A stretch of DNA of 41,642 nt from Spirobacillus cienkowskii (lineage in GTDB: Bacteria > Bdellovibrionota_B > Oligoflexia > Silvanigrellales > Silvanigrellaceae), in the NCBI GenBank assembly GCA_003339605.1, contig QOVW01000073.1, positions 1-41,642 on the forward strand, given 5' to 3'. Positions 16,136 through 25,722 of the stretch are shown piece after piece (the first letter of the stretch is position 1; each line of letters begins with the position of its first letter). A model generated the notes under the pieces. The model made no database searches. It had not been told where the DNA came from and saw nothing but the letters and a program-made list of their open reading frames with translations. The translations under genes were made by a program, and so were the position numbers.

Positions 16136-18730
16136 ATGGCTCTCCAATTGACACATAGAGCACAACAAGCCGTCAATGAATCTCATGCCTTAGCAAAACA
16201 AAACGGCAATCCAGAGCTGACACCTGCCCATATTCTCTATACGATTTTTAAAGAAGAAGAAGAAATTGTTAAAATGGTGTGTCAGCATTTAGGAATTAAA
16301 ATCTCTAATGTAACAGGAGAATTTAAAAAAATCATTGATCTTTTACCAAAAGTTTCTGGAGGAAACGATCCAACCAACAGCCCTTTTTTAACCGCCTACT
16401 TAGAATCTGTAGAAAAAATACGAAAAGAGTTACGCGATGAATTTATTTCAATTGAACATTTTTTAATTGCTGCGCCAATTAGTAAACAACAATCCTTAAA
16501 TTCACTATTTCAAAAACTTAATTTAGATTCTAGTACTTTACAAAAAGCTGTTTATAGCATCAGAGGTAACAACACCGTGACAGATCAATCACCCGAAAAT
16601 AAACTTGGCGTTCTAGAAAAATACGCTCGCGATCTTACAAAATTGGCTGAAGAAAATAAACTTGATCCCGTAATTGGCAGAGACAGCGAGGTCAGACGCG
16701 TTGTGCAAATTCTCTCGCGTCGTACCAAAAATAATCCAATTTTAATTGGAGAACCAGGCGTTGGTAAAACAGCCATTGCAGAAGGTCTCGCGCAACGTAT
16801 TATTCGGGGAGATGTCCCTGAAACCTTAAAAAACAGAAAAATTCTTGGTTTGGATATTGCATCACTGGTTGCCGGCGCAAAATTTAGAGGAGAATTTGAA
16901 GAACGCCTTAAAGCTGTTTTAAAAGCAGTGCAAGATGCATCGGGAAAAATTATTTTGTTTATTGATGAAATTCACACAATGGTAAAAGCTGGTGGAGGCG
17001 AAGGCTCAATGGATGCAGGAAACATGCTAAAACCAGCACTTGCCAGAGGTGAACTGCGCTGTATTGGTGCTACAACTCTTGATGAATACCGAATTATCGA
17101 AAAAGATCCTGCTTTAGAGCGTCGCTTTCAACCTGTTATGGTTCATCCACCAAGCGTAGAAGATACGATTACAATTTTACGTGGATTAAAAGAAAAATAT
17201 GAAATTCATCATGGAGTCCGCATAAAAGACAATGCGCTCCTTGCTGCAGCAACATTGTCTGATCGTTATATTCCAGATCGCTTTTTGCCAGATAAAGCAA
17301 TTGACCTTATTGATGAAGCGTCAAGTCGCCTTAAAATTCAGCTTGATAGTGTTCCCGAAAAAATTGATACAATTGAGCGTAAAATTTCGCAGTTTAAAAT
17401 TGAATTGGTTGCTTTGTCAAAAGAAACAGATAAGCAGTCAATAACTAAAAAAAATGAAATTGAAACCCATTTAAAAGAACTCGAAGTTGATGCAAAAAAT
17501 TTACGCGAAAAATGGCAGCTTGCCAAAGGAAGTGTGAATGAAATCAATCAACTTAAAAAAGAAATTGAAAACGCTAGGGTGCGCATGGAAGAAGCAGAAA
17601 GACATGCAGATTATGCTCGTGCGAGTGAAATTAAATTTGGTGAAATGCCCAAATTACAAGAACGCCTTCGCTCACTGACCAACACCGCATCAGATTCTAA
17701 AAATAGTGACGCCTCTGTGTATTTAAAAGAAGAAGTTGATGCAGAGGATATTGCAGCTGTTGTTTCAACCTGGACAGGGGTACCTGTCCAAAAATTATTT
17801 TCTGCAGAAAAACAAAGACTACTTCAATTAGAAACAGAACTACAAGAAAGTGTTGTAGGACAAGACCATGCACTCCGCGCCGTCGCAAATGCGATTCGTT
17901 TGACGCGCAGCGGCTTGAAAGATCCAAACAAACCTATGGGATCTTTTTTGTTTTTGGGCCCTACAGGTGTGGGAAAAACAGAAACCGCAAAGGCGCTTGC
18001 AAAAAGTTTATTTGATTCTGAAAAATCAATTATTAGAATTGATATGTCTGAGTATATGGAACAACATTCTGTGGCTCGATTGATTGGTGCACCTCCAGGT
18101 TATGTTGGTTTTGAAGAAGGCGGACAACTGACTGAAGCCGTTCGCCGTAAGCCTTATTCTGTGGTGTTATTTGATGAGATTGAAAAAGCCAACCCTAAAG
18201 TGCTCAACGTTTTATTACAAATGCTTGATGAAGGACGGCTGACAGATGGCCAAGGGAGAACAATTAATTTTCAAAATTGTATTGTAATCATGACAAGCAA
18301 TATCGGTGCACATCGTATTTTAGAAGCACCACCACATGAGCGCGATCACACAAAACTAAAAAATGCTGTTATGGAAGAATTATTACAGTTTATGCGTCCT
18401 GAACTGTTAAATCGTATTGATGAAACCGTTATCTTTAATGCATTGAGTGAGACTGTAATTGAAAAAATTGTTTCAATTCATGTTGCTAAATTAAATGCTC
18501 GTTTGCTTTCTCAACAACACATGCAACTCGAAGTGACTCCGCAATTGATTTCGCGCATTGCTCAAGAAGGCTGGGACATTAATTTTGGGGCGCGTCCTTT
18601 AAAACGCTCACTACAAGAAAAAATAGAAATCCCTCTTTCAATAGAATTATTAAACGGAAAGTTTAATGAAGGAGATATCATTTTTGCTCACGAGAATGAA
18701 AATCAAGAAGTTGTTTTTACTAAAAAATAA
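16136..18730 (+). CDS. clpB: ATP-dependent disaggregase ClpB
   Basis: Hsp100 chaperone that extracts proteins from aggregates with DnaK. An N-terminal Clp domain (1-145) precedes AAA+ module 1, with Walker A GEPGVGKT (205-212), Walker [10 protein letters not shown] (272-280) and pore loop [14 protein letters not shown]. The middle coiled-coil domain spans about 405-525. AAA+ module 2 has Walker A GPTGVGKT (608-615), Walker B VVLFDEIE and pore loop GYVGFEEGG. The C-terminal domain contains NFGARPLKR. Length 864 residues, normal. Pore-loop 1 has Phe where Tyr is common. AAGGAG precedes the ATG. Divergent from the LolC operon. Confidence 0.97.
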   Translation: MALQLTHRAQQAVNESHALAKQNGNPELTPAHILYTIFKEEEEIVKMVCQHLGIKISNVTGEFKKIIDLLPKVSGGNDPTNSPFLTAYLESVEKIRKELRDEFISIEHFLIAAPISKQQSLNSLFQKLNLDSSTLQKAVYSIRGNNTVTDQSPENKLGVLEKYARDLTKLAEENKLDPVIGRDSEVRRVVQILSRRTKNNPILIGEPGVGKTAIAEGLAQRIIRGDVPETLKNRKILGLDIASLVAGAKFRGEFEERLKAVLKAVQDASGKIILFIDEIHTMVKAGGGEGSMDAGNMLKPALARGELRCIGATTLDEYRIIEKDPALERRFQPVMVHPPSVEDTITILRGLKEKYEIHHGVRIKDNALLAAATLSDRYIPDRFLPDKAIDLIDEASSRLKIQLDSVPEKIDTIERKISQFKIELVALSKETDKQSITKKNEIETHLKELEVDAKNLREKWQLAKGSVNEINQLKKEIENARVRMEEAERHADYARASEIKFGEMPKLQERLRSLTNTASDSKNSDASVYLKEEVDAEDIAAVVSTWTGVPVQKLFSAEKQRLLQLETELQESVVGQDHALRAVANAIRLTRSGLKDPNKPMGSFLFLGPTGVGKTETAKALAKSLFDSEKSIIRIDMSEYMEQHSVARLIGAPPGYVGFEEGGQLTEAVRRKPYSVVLFDEIEKANPKVLNVLLQMLDEGRLTDGQGRTINFQNCIVIMTSNIGAHRILEAPPHERDHTKLKNAVMEELLQFMRPELLNRIDETVIFNALSETVIEKIVSIHVAKLNARLLSQQHMQLEVTPQLISRIAQEGWDINFGARPLKRSLQEKIEIPLSIELLNGKFNEGDIIFAHENENQEVVFTKK

Positions 18731-19008
18731 CTTCTTATATTTTCCGTTTATAAAAAACAAATAATCATTTTAATATAAAAATAAAATTTTTCTTATTTTT
18801 TAATGTTTATTTATATTGTGATTGATCAATTTTTAATCTTAGTTTATATTAAGTGCTGTAAATTTGTGTAAATATTACTATTACACGTAAAAATTTTAAT
18901 TAATAAAGATTTTATTATAAATTCCATTTAAATTTAATATACAAATTGTGATCGAGAATACACTATAGTTAAATATTTTTAAATTATTGTAAAAAAATTG
19001 AGGGATTT

Positions 19009-20796
19009 ATGTACAACTTTGCAATGATAGGCAACTGCAATGTTTCTGCACTTATTGCTACAAATGGTGATATCGCATGGTGTTGTCTTCCAAACCCAGA
19101 TTCAGAACCAGTTTTTGGAAATATGCTCGATCAGAATGGTGGCGTTTTTAAAATTACAGTTCTTGAAAAAGAACTCACATTATCGCAAAATTACATAAAA
19201 AATACAAATATTGTTGAAACCATTATCAACAATAAAGAAAATAAAATATCAATTGTTGATTTTTCACCAAGATTTTACAAAAACGACAAAATTTATATGC
19301 CAAAAATACTCGTTAGAAAAATAATTCCTTTAAGTTTAAATCCCAATCTTAAAATTTTAATTCAACCCGTTGAGGGATGGAATAAAAAAAAATCTCAATT
19401 CAAAATTTGCTCTAATTTTTTAAACTTTAAATTAAGCAAAGGTGAGCTAAAAATTTTTAGTTCTTTAGATTTATCTCAGTTAAAAAATGAGTTTACAATT
19501 TCTATATCAAAACCAATCTACTTTGTATTAGCCTGGGACGACGAAGAAATATTATTGAATCACATTGAACAAGATTGTGAAGATTTGTTCTCGCAAACTT
19601 TAAAATATTGGAGAAACTGGGTAAAACACACATCTTTACCTAGTCTTTTTCAACGCGAAGTCATTCGCAGTGCCTTACTGTTAAAACTTCATTGCCACGA
19701 ACCTTCTGGAGCAATTTTAGCTTCAATATCAACAAGTTTACCAGAAGAATGGAACGCGAATCGCAACTGGGATTATCGATTTTGCTGGATTCGCGATGCC
19801 TATTTTACAATTATTTCTTTTTATAAATTAGGACATTTTGAAGAAATTATCAGCATCTTAAAATTTATTTTAAAAATAATAAAGAACTTAGATGAAAATC
19901 AAATCATATTAAAGCCAGTTTATGCAATTGATGGCACTCTTCCGCTCCCAGAAACTGAAATCAAAAATTGGACAGGTTATCAAAACAATTCTCCGGTCAG
20001 AACAGGAAACCAAGCTGCCGAACATATTCAAAATGATGTCTATGGAGAAGTATTAAATATATTATTGTTGTTATATTGTGATGAAAAATTTATAGAATTA
20101 CGCGATGACTATTATATTGAAATTATAGAACAACTTTTATTAAATTGCTACCATTTGCGCAACGTTCCTGATGCAGGAATATGGGAAATCCGCAACAATT
20201 GGACTGTGCACTCATTCACCTCAATTATGTCTTTGCATGCAATAAAAAGAGTAAAATTTTTACTTAACAGAAAAATACTACAATTTAAAAACAACAATAT
20301 GTATAAAATATTTGAAGAAATTGAAGAGAGCTTGTTAAAATGTGTTAAAGACAAAATTTTATTTGGTGATATAACAACTCAATTTTTAGATGCAAGTTCC
20401 TTAAATATTATTAAATACCAGCTTTTAACTAAAGAAATTCAAAAAGAAACTTTACTTAAAGTATTTCAAGAACTCTCATTTAACAATAAATCATTAAATA
20501 ATTTTAGCTTTATTTATAGGTACAAAAAACTCGATGATTTTGGAATTCCTAAAACTCCATTTTTGCTTTGTTCTTTTTGGTTTATTGAAGCACTCACAAA
20601 ACAAAATAAATTTTTTATAGCTAGGCGTGCATTAAAAAATATTTTAAGAGCAAGTAATCATGTTGGGCTTTTTGCAGAACATTTTTGTCCGCAAGAAAAT
20701 TTACAATTAGGAAATTTTCCGCAGTGTTATTCTCATGCTGGATTAATTCATGCTGCTTTTGCTGTGAGTCCTTCTTGGGATGATATTGAACATTAA
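19009..20796 (+). CDS. Glycoside hydrolase family 15 protein (glucoamylase/trehalase-like)
   Basis: Hydrolyses alpha-linked glucosides, from the family. An N-terminal beta-sandwich region (1-205, with LIATNGDIAWCCLPNPDSEPVFG) precedes an (alpha/alpha)6 barrel. Key blocks are NRNWDYRFCWIRDAYF (251-266), VPDAGIWEIRNNWTVHSF with the likely general acid Glu393, and VGLFAEHFCPQ followed by FPQCYSHAGLIHAAF near the C-terminus. 595 residues, a normal size. No signal peptide, so it is probably cytoplasmic. Starch versus trehalose specificity cannot be decided. It stands alone, with GAGGGA before the ATG. The 278 nt upstream are AT-rich and hold no gene. Confidence 0.9.
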   Translation: MYNFAMIGNCNVSALIATNGDIAWCCLPNPDSEPVFGNMLDQNGGVFKITVLEKELTLSQNYIKNTNIVETIINNKENKISIVDFSPRFYKNDKIYMPKILVRKIIPLSLNPNLKILIQPVEGWNKKKSQFKICSNFLNFKLSKGELKIFSSLDLSQLKNEFTISISKPIYFVLAWDDEEILLNHIEQDCEDLFSQTLKYWRNWVKHTSLPSLFQREVIRSALLLKLHCHEPSGAILASISTSLPEEWNANRNWDYRFCWIRDAYFTIISFYKLGHFEEIISILKFILKIIKNLDENQIILKPVYAIDGTLPLPETEIKNWTGYQNNSPVRTGNQAAEHIQNDVYGEVLNILLLLYCDEKFIELRDDYYIEIIEQLLLNCYHLRNVPDAGIWEIRNNWTVHSFTSIMSLHAIKRVKFLLNRKILQFKNNNMYKIFEEIEESLLKCVKDKILFGDITTQFLDASSLNIIKYQLLTKEIQKETLLKVFQELSFNNKSLNNFSFIYRYKKLDDFGIPKTPFLLCSFWFIEALTKQNKFFIARRALKNILRASNHVGLFAEHFCPQENLQLGNFPQCYSHAGLIHAAFAVSPSWDDIEH

Positions 20797-20805
20797 TTAT
20801 GCATT

Positions 20806-21513
20806 TTATGCATCAATTTCAAAATATTTTTTTACGCATTGGAGCGCAAGTGCATCTGTTGAATCCATGATAAATAATGATTTTTCTCCAATTTTATTAT
20901 TTAAGCAAGGGGTTAAATCGGTGCATGCTGAAATAATACTATCACAATTATTTTTTTCGCAATATTCGTACAATGACTTCCATAAATTTTTAGAATGAGT
21001 TGAAAGTCCTGTTTGCTTTATTGAGATCACAAGCTCAGATACAATATTTTGCAAGGTTTCATCATGAAAAAAAGTCACCGCAGCTTTTTTAAGTTCCTCT
21101 TGATAATAACCTGTTTTTATTAATGGTGTTGTTGCCAAGAGAGCAGGGAATGTGTATTTTTTAGGCATAATTTTTATAGTTTCGTTAACGATATTAAGCA
21201 CAGGCACATCGATGAGACTTGAAATAAAATCATAATAGGTATGCGCATAATTACTTGGAATTGCCAAGTAATTGACTTTTGCTTGTTTTAAACTTTCAAC
21301 TCCTTTTTGAATACAGTTTTTCATGGAACCATGATCGATATTTTCTACTGTATAAGATGGAGTTGCAAGAGAATAAATTAACATATTTGGATAATCAGAA
21401 TCATTTTTAGCCCCATATAGTTCATGGGAATAATGTATAACTTTTTCTAAAAAAGAAATCATACTACGAGGTCCCATGCCTGCAAGTATACCAACAACAA
21501 TATTTGAGGACAT
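20806..21513 (-). CDS. Aspartate/glutamate racemase family protein, variant active site
   Basis: 235 residues of the Asp/Glu racemase fold: N-terminal GILAGMGPRSMISFLEKV, substrate-binding SLATPSY, then AIPSNYAHTYYD and a C-terminal DSIISACTDLTPCL. The usual first catalytic Cys (IP-C-N-T-AH) is Ser87 here, while the second is Cys197. A related atypical E. coli enzyme is known to use Thr at this position, so activity is possible but probably selective for one enantiomer direction. GGAG precedes the ATG. Convergent with the GH15 gene, 9 nt apart. Confidence 0.88.
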   Translation of the reverse strand: MSSNIVVGILAGMGPRSMISFLEKVIHYSHELYGAKNDSDYPNMLIYSLATPSYTVENIDHGSMKNCIQKGVESLKQAKVNYLAIPSNYAHTYYDFISSLIDVPVLNIVNETIKIMPKKYTFPALLATTPLIKTGYYQEELKKAAVTFFHDETLQNIVSELVISIKQTGLSTHSKNLWKSLYEYCEKNNCDSIISACTDLTPCLNNKIGEKSLFIMDSTDALALQCVKKYFEIDA

Positions 21514-21709
21514 GATTTATTACTCCATTTATTCTGACAAATGCTAATCATAACGTTAAAATCGTATGAGTGTAAAAGCAAAACGTATAGTAGATTTTTA
21601 AAATTCTCTCATATATGGGTATATAAAAGCAAATCCCATTTTTCAGTGGAGGGGTTCATGCTATCAAAAAAATTATTGCGCAACACAATGCAAAGGAGCC
21701 CAAATTTCC

Positions 21710-24148
21710 ATGGAAACACAACAAACACTTAAGTCTCCAGACGGAAATATTTCTTTTACTAAACAAGAAATCCTTGATGATTATCGTATTGCGATTCGCA
21801 GTCGTATAACAAGTCAAATTGGAAGAAAAGAAGTTTTAACTGGTAAAGCAAGTTTTGGAATATTTGGAGACGGTATAGAGCTAGCTCAAATAGCAGCAGC
21901 AAAAGTATTTAAAAATGGTGACTTTAGAACAGGATATTATCGTGATCAAACCTTTGAAATGGCAATTGCGAATGTCAATGTAACACAATTTTTCTCGCAA
22001 CTTTATGCAGACCCAAATATTCACAACGAACCACACTCAGGCGGAAGACAAATGAACTCTCATTTTGCTTCGAGAATGCTTGATGATTCTGGAATGCATA
22101 CAAATCTTCTGACAACAAAAAATTCTGTGTCAGATATTTCACCCACTGCTGCACAAATGGCGCGCATGCTTGGCCTTGCTTATGCTTCAAAGTTATACAA
22201 AAACCTTCCCAATCTTTTAGAGCATACCAAAAATTTTACCAACAATGGCAACGAACTTGTCTTTGGGAGTATTGGCGATGCTTCAACTTCAGAAGGTATT
22301 TTTTTTGAAACAATGAACGCGGCAGGCGTTTTACAAGTGCCACTGATTGTTTCGGTATGGGATAATGGTTACGGCATTTCTGTTCCCCGTTCGCTGCAAA
22401 CAGTACAAGACTCCATTTCAAAAGCATTATCTGGTTTTGCATCACAAAAAGAGGGGGTTGGCATTGATATTTACCAAGTTGCAGGCTGGAACTATGCAAA
22501 ACTGTGTTCTGTGTATGCAGAAGCAGCACAAAAAACCCGCAACACTCACAAACCTGCTCTCATTCATGTTATCGATCTCACACAGCCTCAAGGGCATTCT
22601 ACGAGCGGCAGCCATGAACGCTACAAATCAAAAGAACGCCTTGAATGGGAAAAAGATCATTGTTGTATCAAAAAATTTCGCGAATGGATTGTTGAAAATA
22701 GTTTTGCAACTCAAGAGCAACTTGATCAAATTGATATAGAAGAAAAACAATTTGTGGAAAAAAGTCGTCAAAAAGCGTGGGATCTTTTTATTGAACCCAT
22801 TCAGCAAGAGCGAAGTACAATAATAAAAATATTAAAAAATATTGAACAAAATACTCATTATACAAATCAAATTAAAGATATAATTTTTAATTTAGAAAAT
22901 GCAATTTCTTTAAATCGCCGTACCTTACAATCAAATCTATTTAAAGCAATCATTATTTTAGCAAAAGAAAACTCCTTAGAAAAAAAAGAATTACTCAGTT
23001 TTTATCAATATTTTACTAAAAAATACTCAAAAATTTATGAAGCAAAACTTTACAGTGAATCCACAATATCACCATTATGTGTTCAACCACAGCCCCCAAC
23101 TTATTCAAGTGAACCAGAGCTTGTTGACGGTCGCGTCATTTTGCAACGCTGTTTTGAATTTCACTTAAAAAATAATCCGCTTTTTTTTATTATCGGTGAA
23201 GACGTTGGAAAGCTTGGCGATGTCAACCTAGTTTTTGAGGGCTTAAACGCTAAATTTGGTGATTTTCGCGTTACAGATACAGGTATTCGGGAAACAACAA
23301 TATTAGGTCAAGGACTCGGAGCTGCAATCCGCGGATTACGTCCACTTGTCGATATTCAATATTTAGACTATTTGCTTTATTGCATTCAAACAGCGTCAGA
23401 CGACTTGGCAACACTCCATTACCGCACTGCTGGCGGTCAAAAAGCTCCTGTGATAATTAGAACAAAAGGCCATCGTCTTGAAGGAATCTGGCACACAGGC
23501 TCACCTCTTTCGATGATTCTTGGGGCAATCCGTGGCATGTACGTCTGTGTTCCGCGAAATATGACCCAAGCCGCAGGTCTTTACAATACTCTCTTGCAAG
23601 GCGATAACCCTGCCCTTGCGATCGAAGTGCTCAATGGCTATCGTTTAAAAGAAGCCATTCCAAATAATTTAGAATCCTTTAGTGTGCCATTAGGGCATCC
23701 TGAAGTGTTAAAAAACGGAAACCATTTGACTGTTGTAACATATGGAGCCTGCTGCCGTATTGCATTAGAAGCAGCTCAAGAACTAGAAAAAATTGGAATA
23801 TCAATAGAAGTTATTGATGTACAAACTTTAATCCCGTTTGATTTAACCGGAACGATTGCCAAATCAATATCAAAAACAAATGCTGTACTGTTTTTTGACG
23901 AAGATGTCCCTGGTGGTGGTTCTGCTTATATGATGCAGCAAACATTAGAAAAAAATAACGTTTTTTATCACCTCGACGCAAAGCCGCGCACTTTAACTGC
24001 AAAAGAAAACCGCTGTGCTTATGGCCGTGATGGTGATTTTTATTGCAAACCTCAAGTCGAACATGTGTTTGAGGCATGCTATCGTATCATGCAAGAAAGA
24101 TCGCCTCATATTTATCCCGAAATTTTTACAATAAATGCAATAAATTAA
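21710..24148 (+). CDS. Fused E1 alpha-beta 2-oxoacid dehydrogenase (branched-chain type)
   Basis: Thiamine-diphosphate-dependent decarboxylase component of a 2-oxoacid (probably 2-oxoisovalerate) dehydrogenase complex. The alpha half (1 to about 370) contains the TPP-binding GDAST near 189 and DN near 218, spaced as in the GDG-X-N motif, plus the HSGGRQMNSHF and GHSTSGSHERYKS blocks. A linker (about 375-470) leads to the beta half with IIGEDVGKLGD, DTGIRETTILGQGLGAAIRG, DIQYLDYLLY, and SIEVIDVQTLIPFD. Having both subunits in one chain of 812 residues is known from some bacteria. AAAGGAG precedes the ATG. No E2 or E3 gene is in the window. Confidence 0.92.
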   Translation: METQQTLKSPDGNISFTKQEILDDYRIAIRSRITSQIGRKEVLTGKASFGIFGDGIELAQIAAAKVFKNGDFRTGYYRDQTFEMAIANVNVTQFFSQLYADPNIHNEPHSGGRQMNSHFASRMLDDSGMHTNLLTTKNSVSDISPTAAQMARMLGLAYASKLYKNLPNLLEHTKNFTNNGNELVFGSIGDASTSEGIFFETMNAAGVLQVPLIVSVWDNGYGISVPRSLQTVQDSISKALSGFASQKEGVGIDIYQVAGWNYAKLCSVYAEAAQKTRNTHKPALIHVIDLTQPQGHSTSGSHERYKSKERLEWEKDHCCIKKFREWIVENSFATQEQLDQIDIEEKQFVEKSRQKAWDLFIEPIQQERSTIIKILKNIEQNTHYTNQIKDIIFNLENAISLNRRTLQSNLFKAIIILAKENSLEKKELLSFYQYFTKKYSKIYEAKLYSESTISPLCVQPQPPTYSSEPELVDGRVILQRCFEFHLKNNPLFFIIGEDVGKLGDVNLVFEGLNAKFGDFRVTDTGIRETTILGQGLGAAIRGLRPLVDIQYLDYLLYCIQTASDDLATLHYRTAGGQKAPVIIRTKGHRLEGIWHTGSPLSMILGAIRGMYVCVPRNMTQAAGLYNTLLQGDNPALAIEVLNGYRLKEAIPNNLESFSVPLGHPEVLKNGNHLTVVTYGACCRIALEAAQELEKIGISIEVIDVQTLIPFDLTGTIAKSISKTNAVLFFDEDVPGGGSAYMMQQTLEKNNVFYHLDAKPRTLTAKENRCAYGRDGDFYCKPQVEHVFEACYRIMQERSPHIYPEIFTINAIN

Positions 24149-24281
24149 AGGTTTTTTTATACATAATAATAAAAAAATATACTACATAAAATTATAAAAT
24201 TAACACTAAATATAATATAAGTTTTGCCGATACCTTTTTAAATGCTTGCAACTTAAATAATAGTTAAAAAGGAAATTTTAG

Positions 24282-24500
24282 ATGAAAAAAGTATTTTGTA
24301 TTTTTATTCTTGTTTTTTTTATTCTTTCATGCAAACAAGAAACCGCTGATAAAAAAAATAATCTCAACATGCCCCAAAGAAACACCACTAACACGATTGA
24401 ACAAAAAAATCCAAACAATATTTTTACCAAAAAAGGTATTGTTTATGTAAATGAAGAAACAGGAGAATATTACTTCATCGCAAGCGAAGAAATTTTATAA
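24282..24500 (+). CDS. Small lipoprotein
   Basis: 72 residues. A Lys-rich start and a hydrophobic stretch lead to the lipobox ILSC (Cys17). A short Asn/Lys/Gln-rich mature part follows, ending in a possible small strand pair (GIVYVNEETGEYYFIAS). AAAGGA lies upstream of the ATG. No family was recognised. It sits between the E1 gene and the convergent SprT-like gene. Confidence 0.75.
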   Translation: MKKVFCIFILVFFILSCKQETADKKNNLNMPQRNTTNTIEQKNPNNIFTKKGIVYVNEETGEYYFIASEEIL

Positions 24501-24525
24501 TAACTTAATGATACAAATAATTTTT

Positions 24526-25647
24526 TTAAGTTAAAAATTTTAAAATATTCTTTTCACTTTTTGATGATTTTAAAGGCTTGGTGACGTTTAATTTTTTTCC
24601 TTCTACTTTACCATAATTATAATGCTCTGTGTACACTTTATTAGAATTACAATTTTTTTGATTTTGCTTTGGAAAAATATGATTTGTAAAATGATTAAGC
24701 TTATGATTCTCAAGAAGAATTAAATGATTTGAAATTTTATCTAATTTATTTATATAACTATTTTTATTTTGACTTATATTTTCTAATTTATTTTGAAAAC
24801 CTGTAATTAATCCTCTCTGAAATGACAATTTAAACTTACTAGATACAGATTTTTGTGACTGATATTGCAACCACAAAGACTCCATTCTTTCTTGCAGAAA
24901 ATAAAATACATGTTCAGCCATTAACAAATTTTGTTTGGTACCTAATAACTCAATAGTTTTATGACTTTCATCACATAATGGTTCATATAACTCCGAATAT
25001 ATTACATTTACAAAATAATATCTTTGGAGAATTGCGGATATTTGTAAATATGTATTAGGGACTCTTTTTTTATTAATTTTTATAGTCAAACATTGATATT
25101 CTAATTGCTGTTCTCCAATTATTTTATCAATATGATATTTAGAATAAAGTTCATGAACTTTTTCCATTGCTAAAATAGCTTCATGTTCGTTTCCAGATTG
25201 TGCTAAATTTAGCAGCCGCTCAATTTTTCGAGAAATAAAAGAATCTTCTGTTTTTAAAAAAGTCTCTTTCCAATGAGTTATTTTTGATTCAATATTTAAA
25301 CTTGCTTTACAAAACTCAGGAGACACAGCGATGGTTTCGCATGCTTTCAAAAAACCTTTGCCATGGTGATCAGAAGTACCATAAATTTCAGAGGCAATTT
25401 GGTGAGCCATTTCATGCTTTAAAACTTGAATCACAATATCCCAAGAATATTCTTTAACAAGTTTAGAAGAGAGCGAAAGCACTTTTTGTTCATGATCCCA
25501 TTGCCCCCAAGCACTCTTTAAATCTTTGATTATAATCAATGGTTTTTGGAGTTTAATATTATATTGGTAACAAATTTGATCGTACTCTCGATTCAATTGT
25601 AAGACCATTTTTGTATGCAAACACTCAAAAATAAAATCAAAATTCAT
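24526..25647 (-). CDS. SprT-like metalloprotease domain fused to DUF2786
   Basis: 373 residues with two recognisable parts. Residues 20-105 form a SprT-like zinc metallopeptidase region: VLKHEMAHQIASEIYG supplies the H-E-x-x-H motif (His78, Glu79, His82), and DHHGKGF gives the likely third His ligand. Residues 138-178 match DUF2786 (RKIERLLNLAQSGNEHEAILAMEK), a short domain of unknown role found in phage and bacterial proteins. The region 180-290 follows as in longer DUF2786 proteins, and the C-terminus is a basic, Asn/Lys-rich low-complexity tail. No signal peptide, so cytoplasmic. DNA-associated proteolysis is suggested by the SprT/Spartan family but is inference. Weak AAAGAGA ribosome site. 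Confidence 0.8.
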   Translation of the reverse strand: MNFDFIFECLHTKMVLQLNREYDQICYQYNIKLQKPLIIIKDLKSAWGQWDHEQKVLSLSSKLVKEYSWDIVIQVLKHEMAHQIASEIYGTSDHHGKGFLKACETIAVSPEFCKASLNIESKITHWKETFLKTEDSFISRKIERLLNLAQSGNEHEAILAMEKVHELYSKYHIDKIIGEQQLEYQCLTIKINKKRVPNTYLQISAILQRYYFVNVIYSELYEPLCDESHKTIELLGTKQNLLMAEHVFYFLQERMESLWLQYQSQKSVSSKFKLSFQRGLITGFQNKLENISQNKNSYINKLDKISNHLILLENHKLNHFTNHIFPKQNQKNCNSNKVYTEHYNYGKVEGKKLNVTKPLKSSKSEKNILKFLT

Positions 25648-25722
25648 AAAAATTTCTCTTTAAAAAATAAAACAAATTTTACAATTATTTATTATAAAAT
25701 AATTTTGCAACGAATATCTTTA

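Noticed and set aside
20780-20998. 72-codon plus-strand frame after the GH15 gene
   Set aside because: Lies antisense to the racemase gene, and has no independent support.
21541-21732. 63-codon plus-strand frame upstream of the E1 gene
   Set aside because: Overlaps the E1 start in another frame, has no ribosome site, and its composition is not protein-like.
24151-24178. Inverted repeat of A and T runs after the E1 gene as a terminator
   Set aside because: The stem is A/T only and not followed by a T-run after a GC stem, so it is too weak to call.
24501-24533. TAACTTA / TAAGTTA 7-bp repeat between two convergent genes as a bidirectional terminator
   Set aside because: 19-nt loop, a single G-C pair, and overlap with a stop codon; could be chance in this AT-rich DNA.
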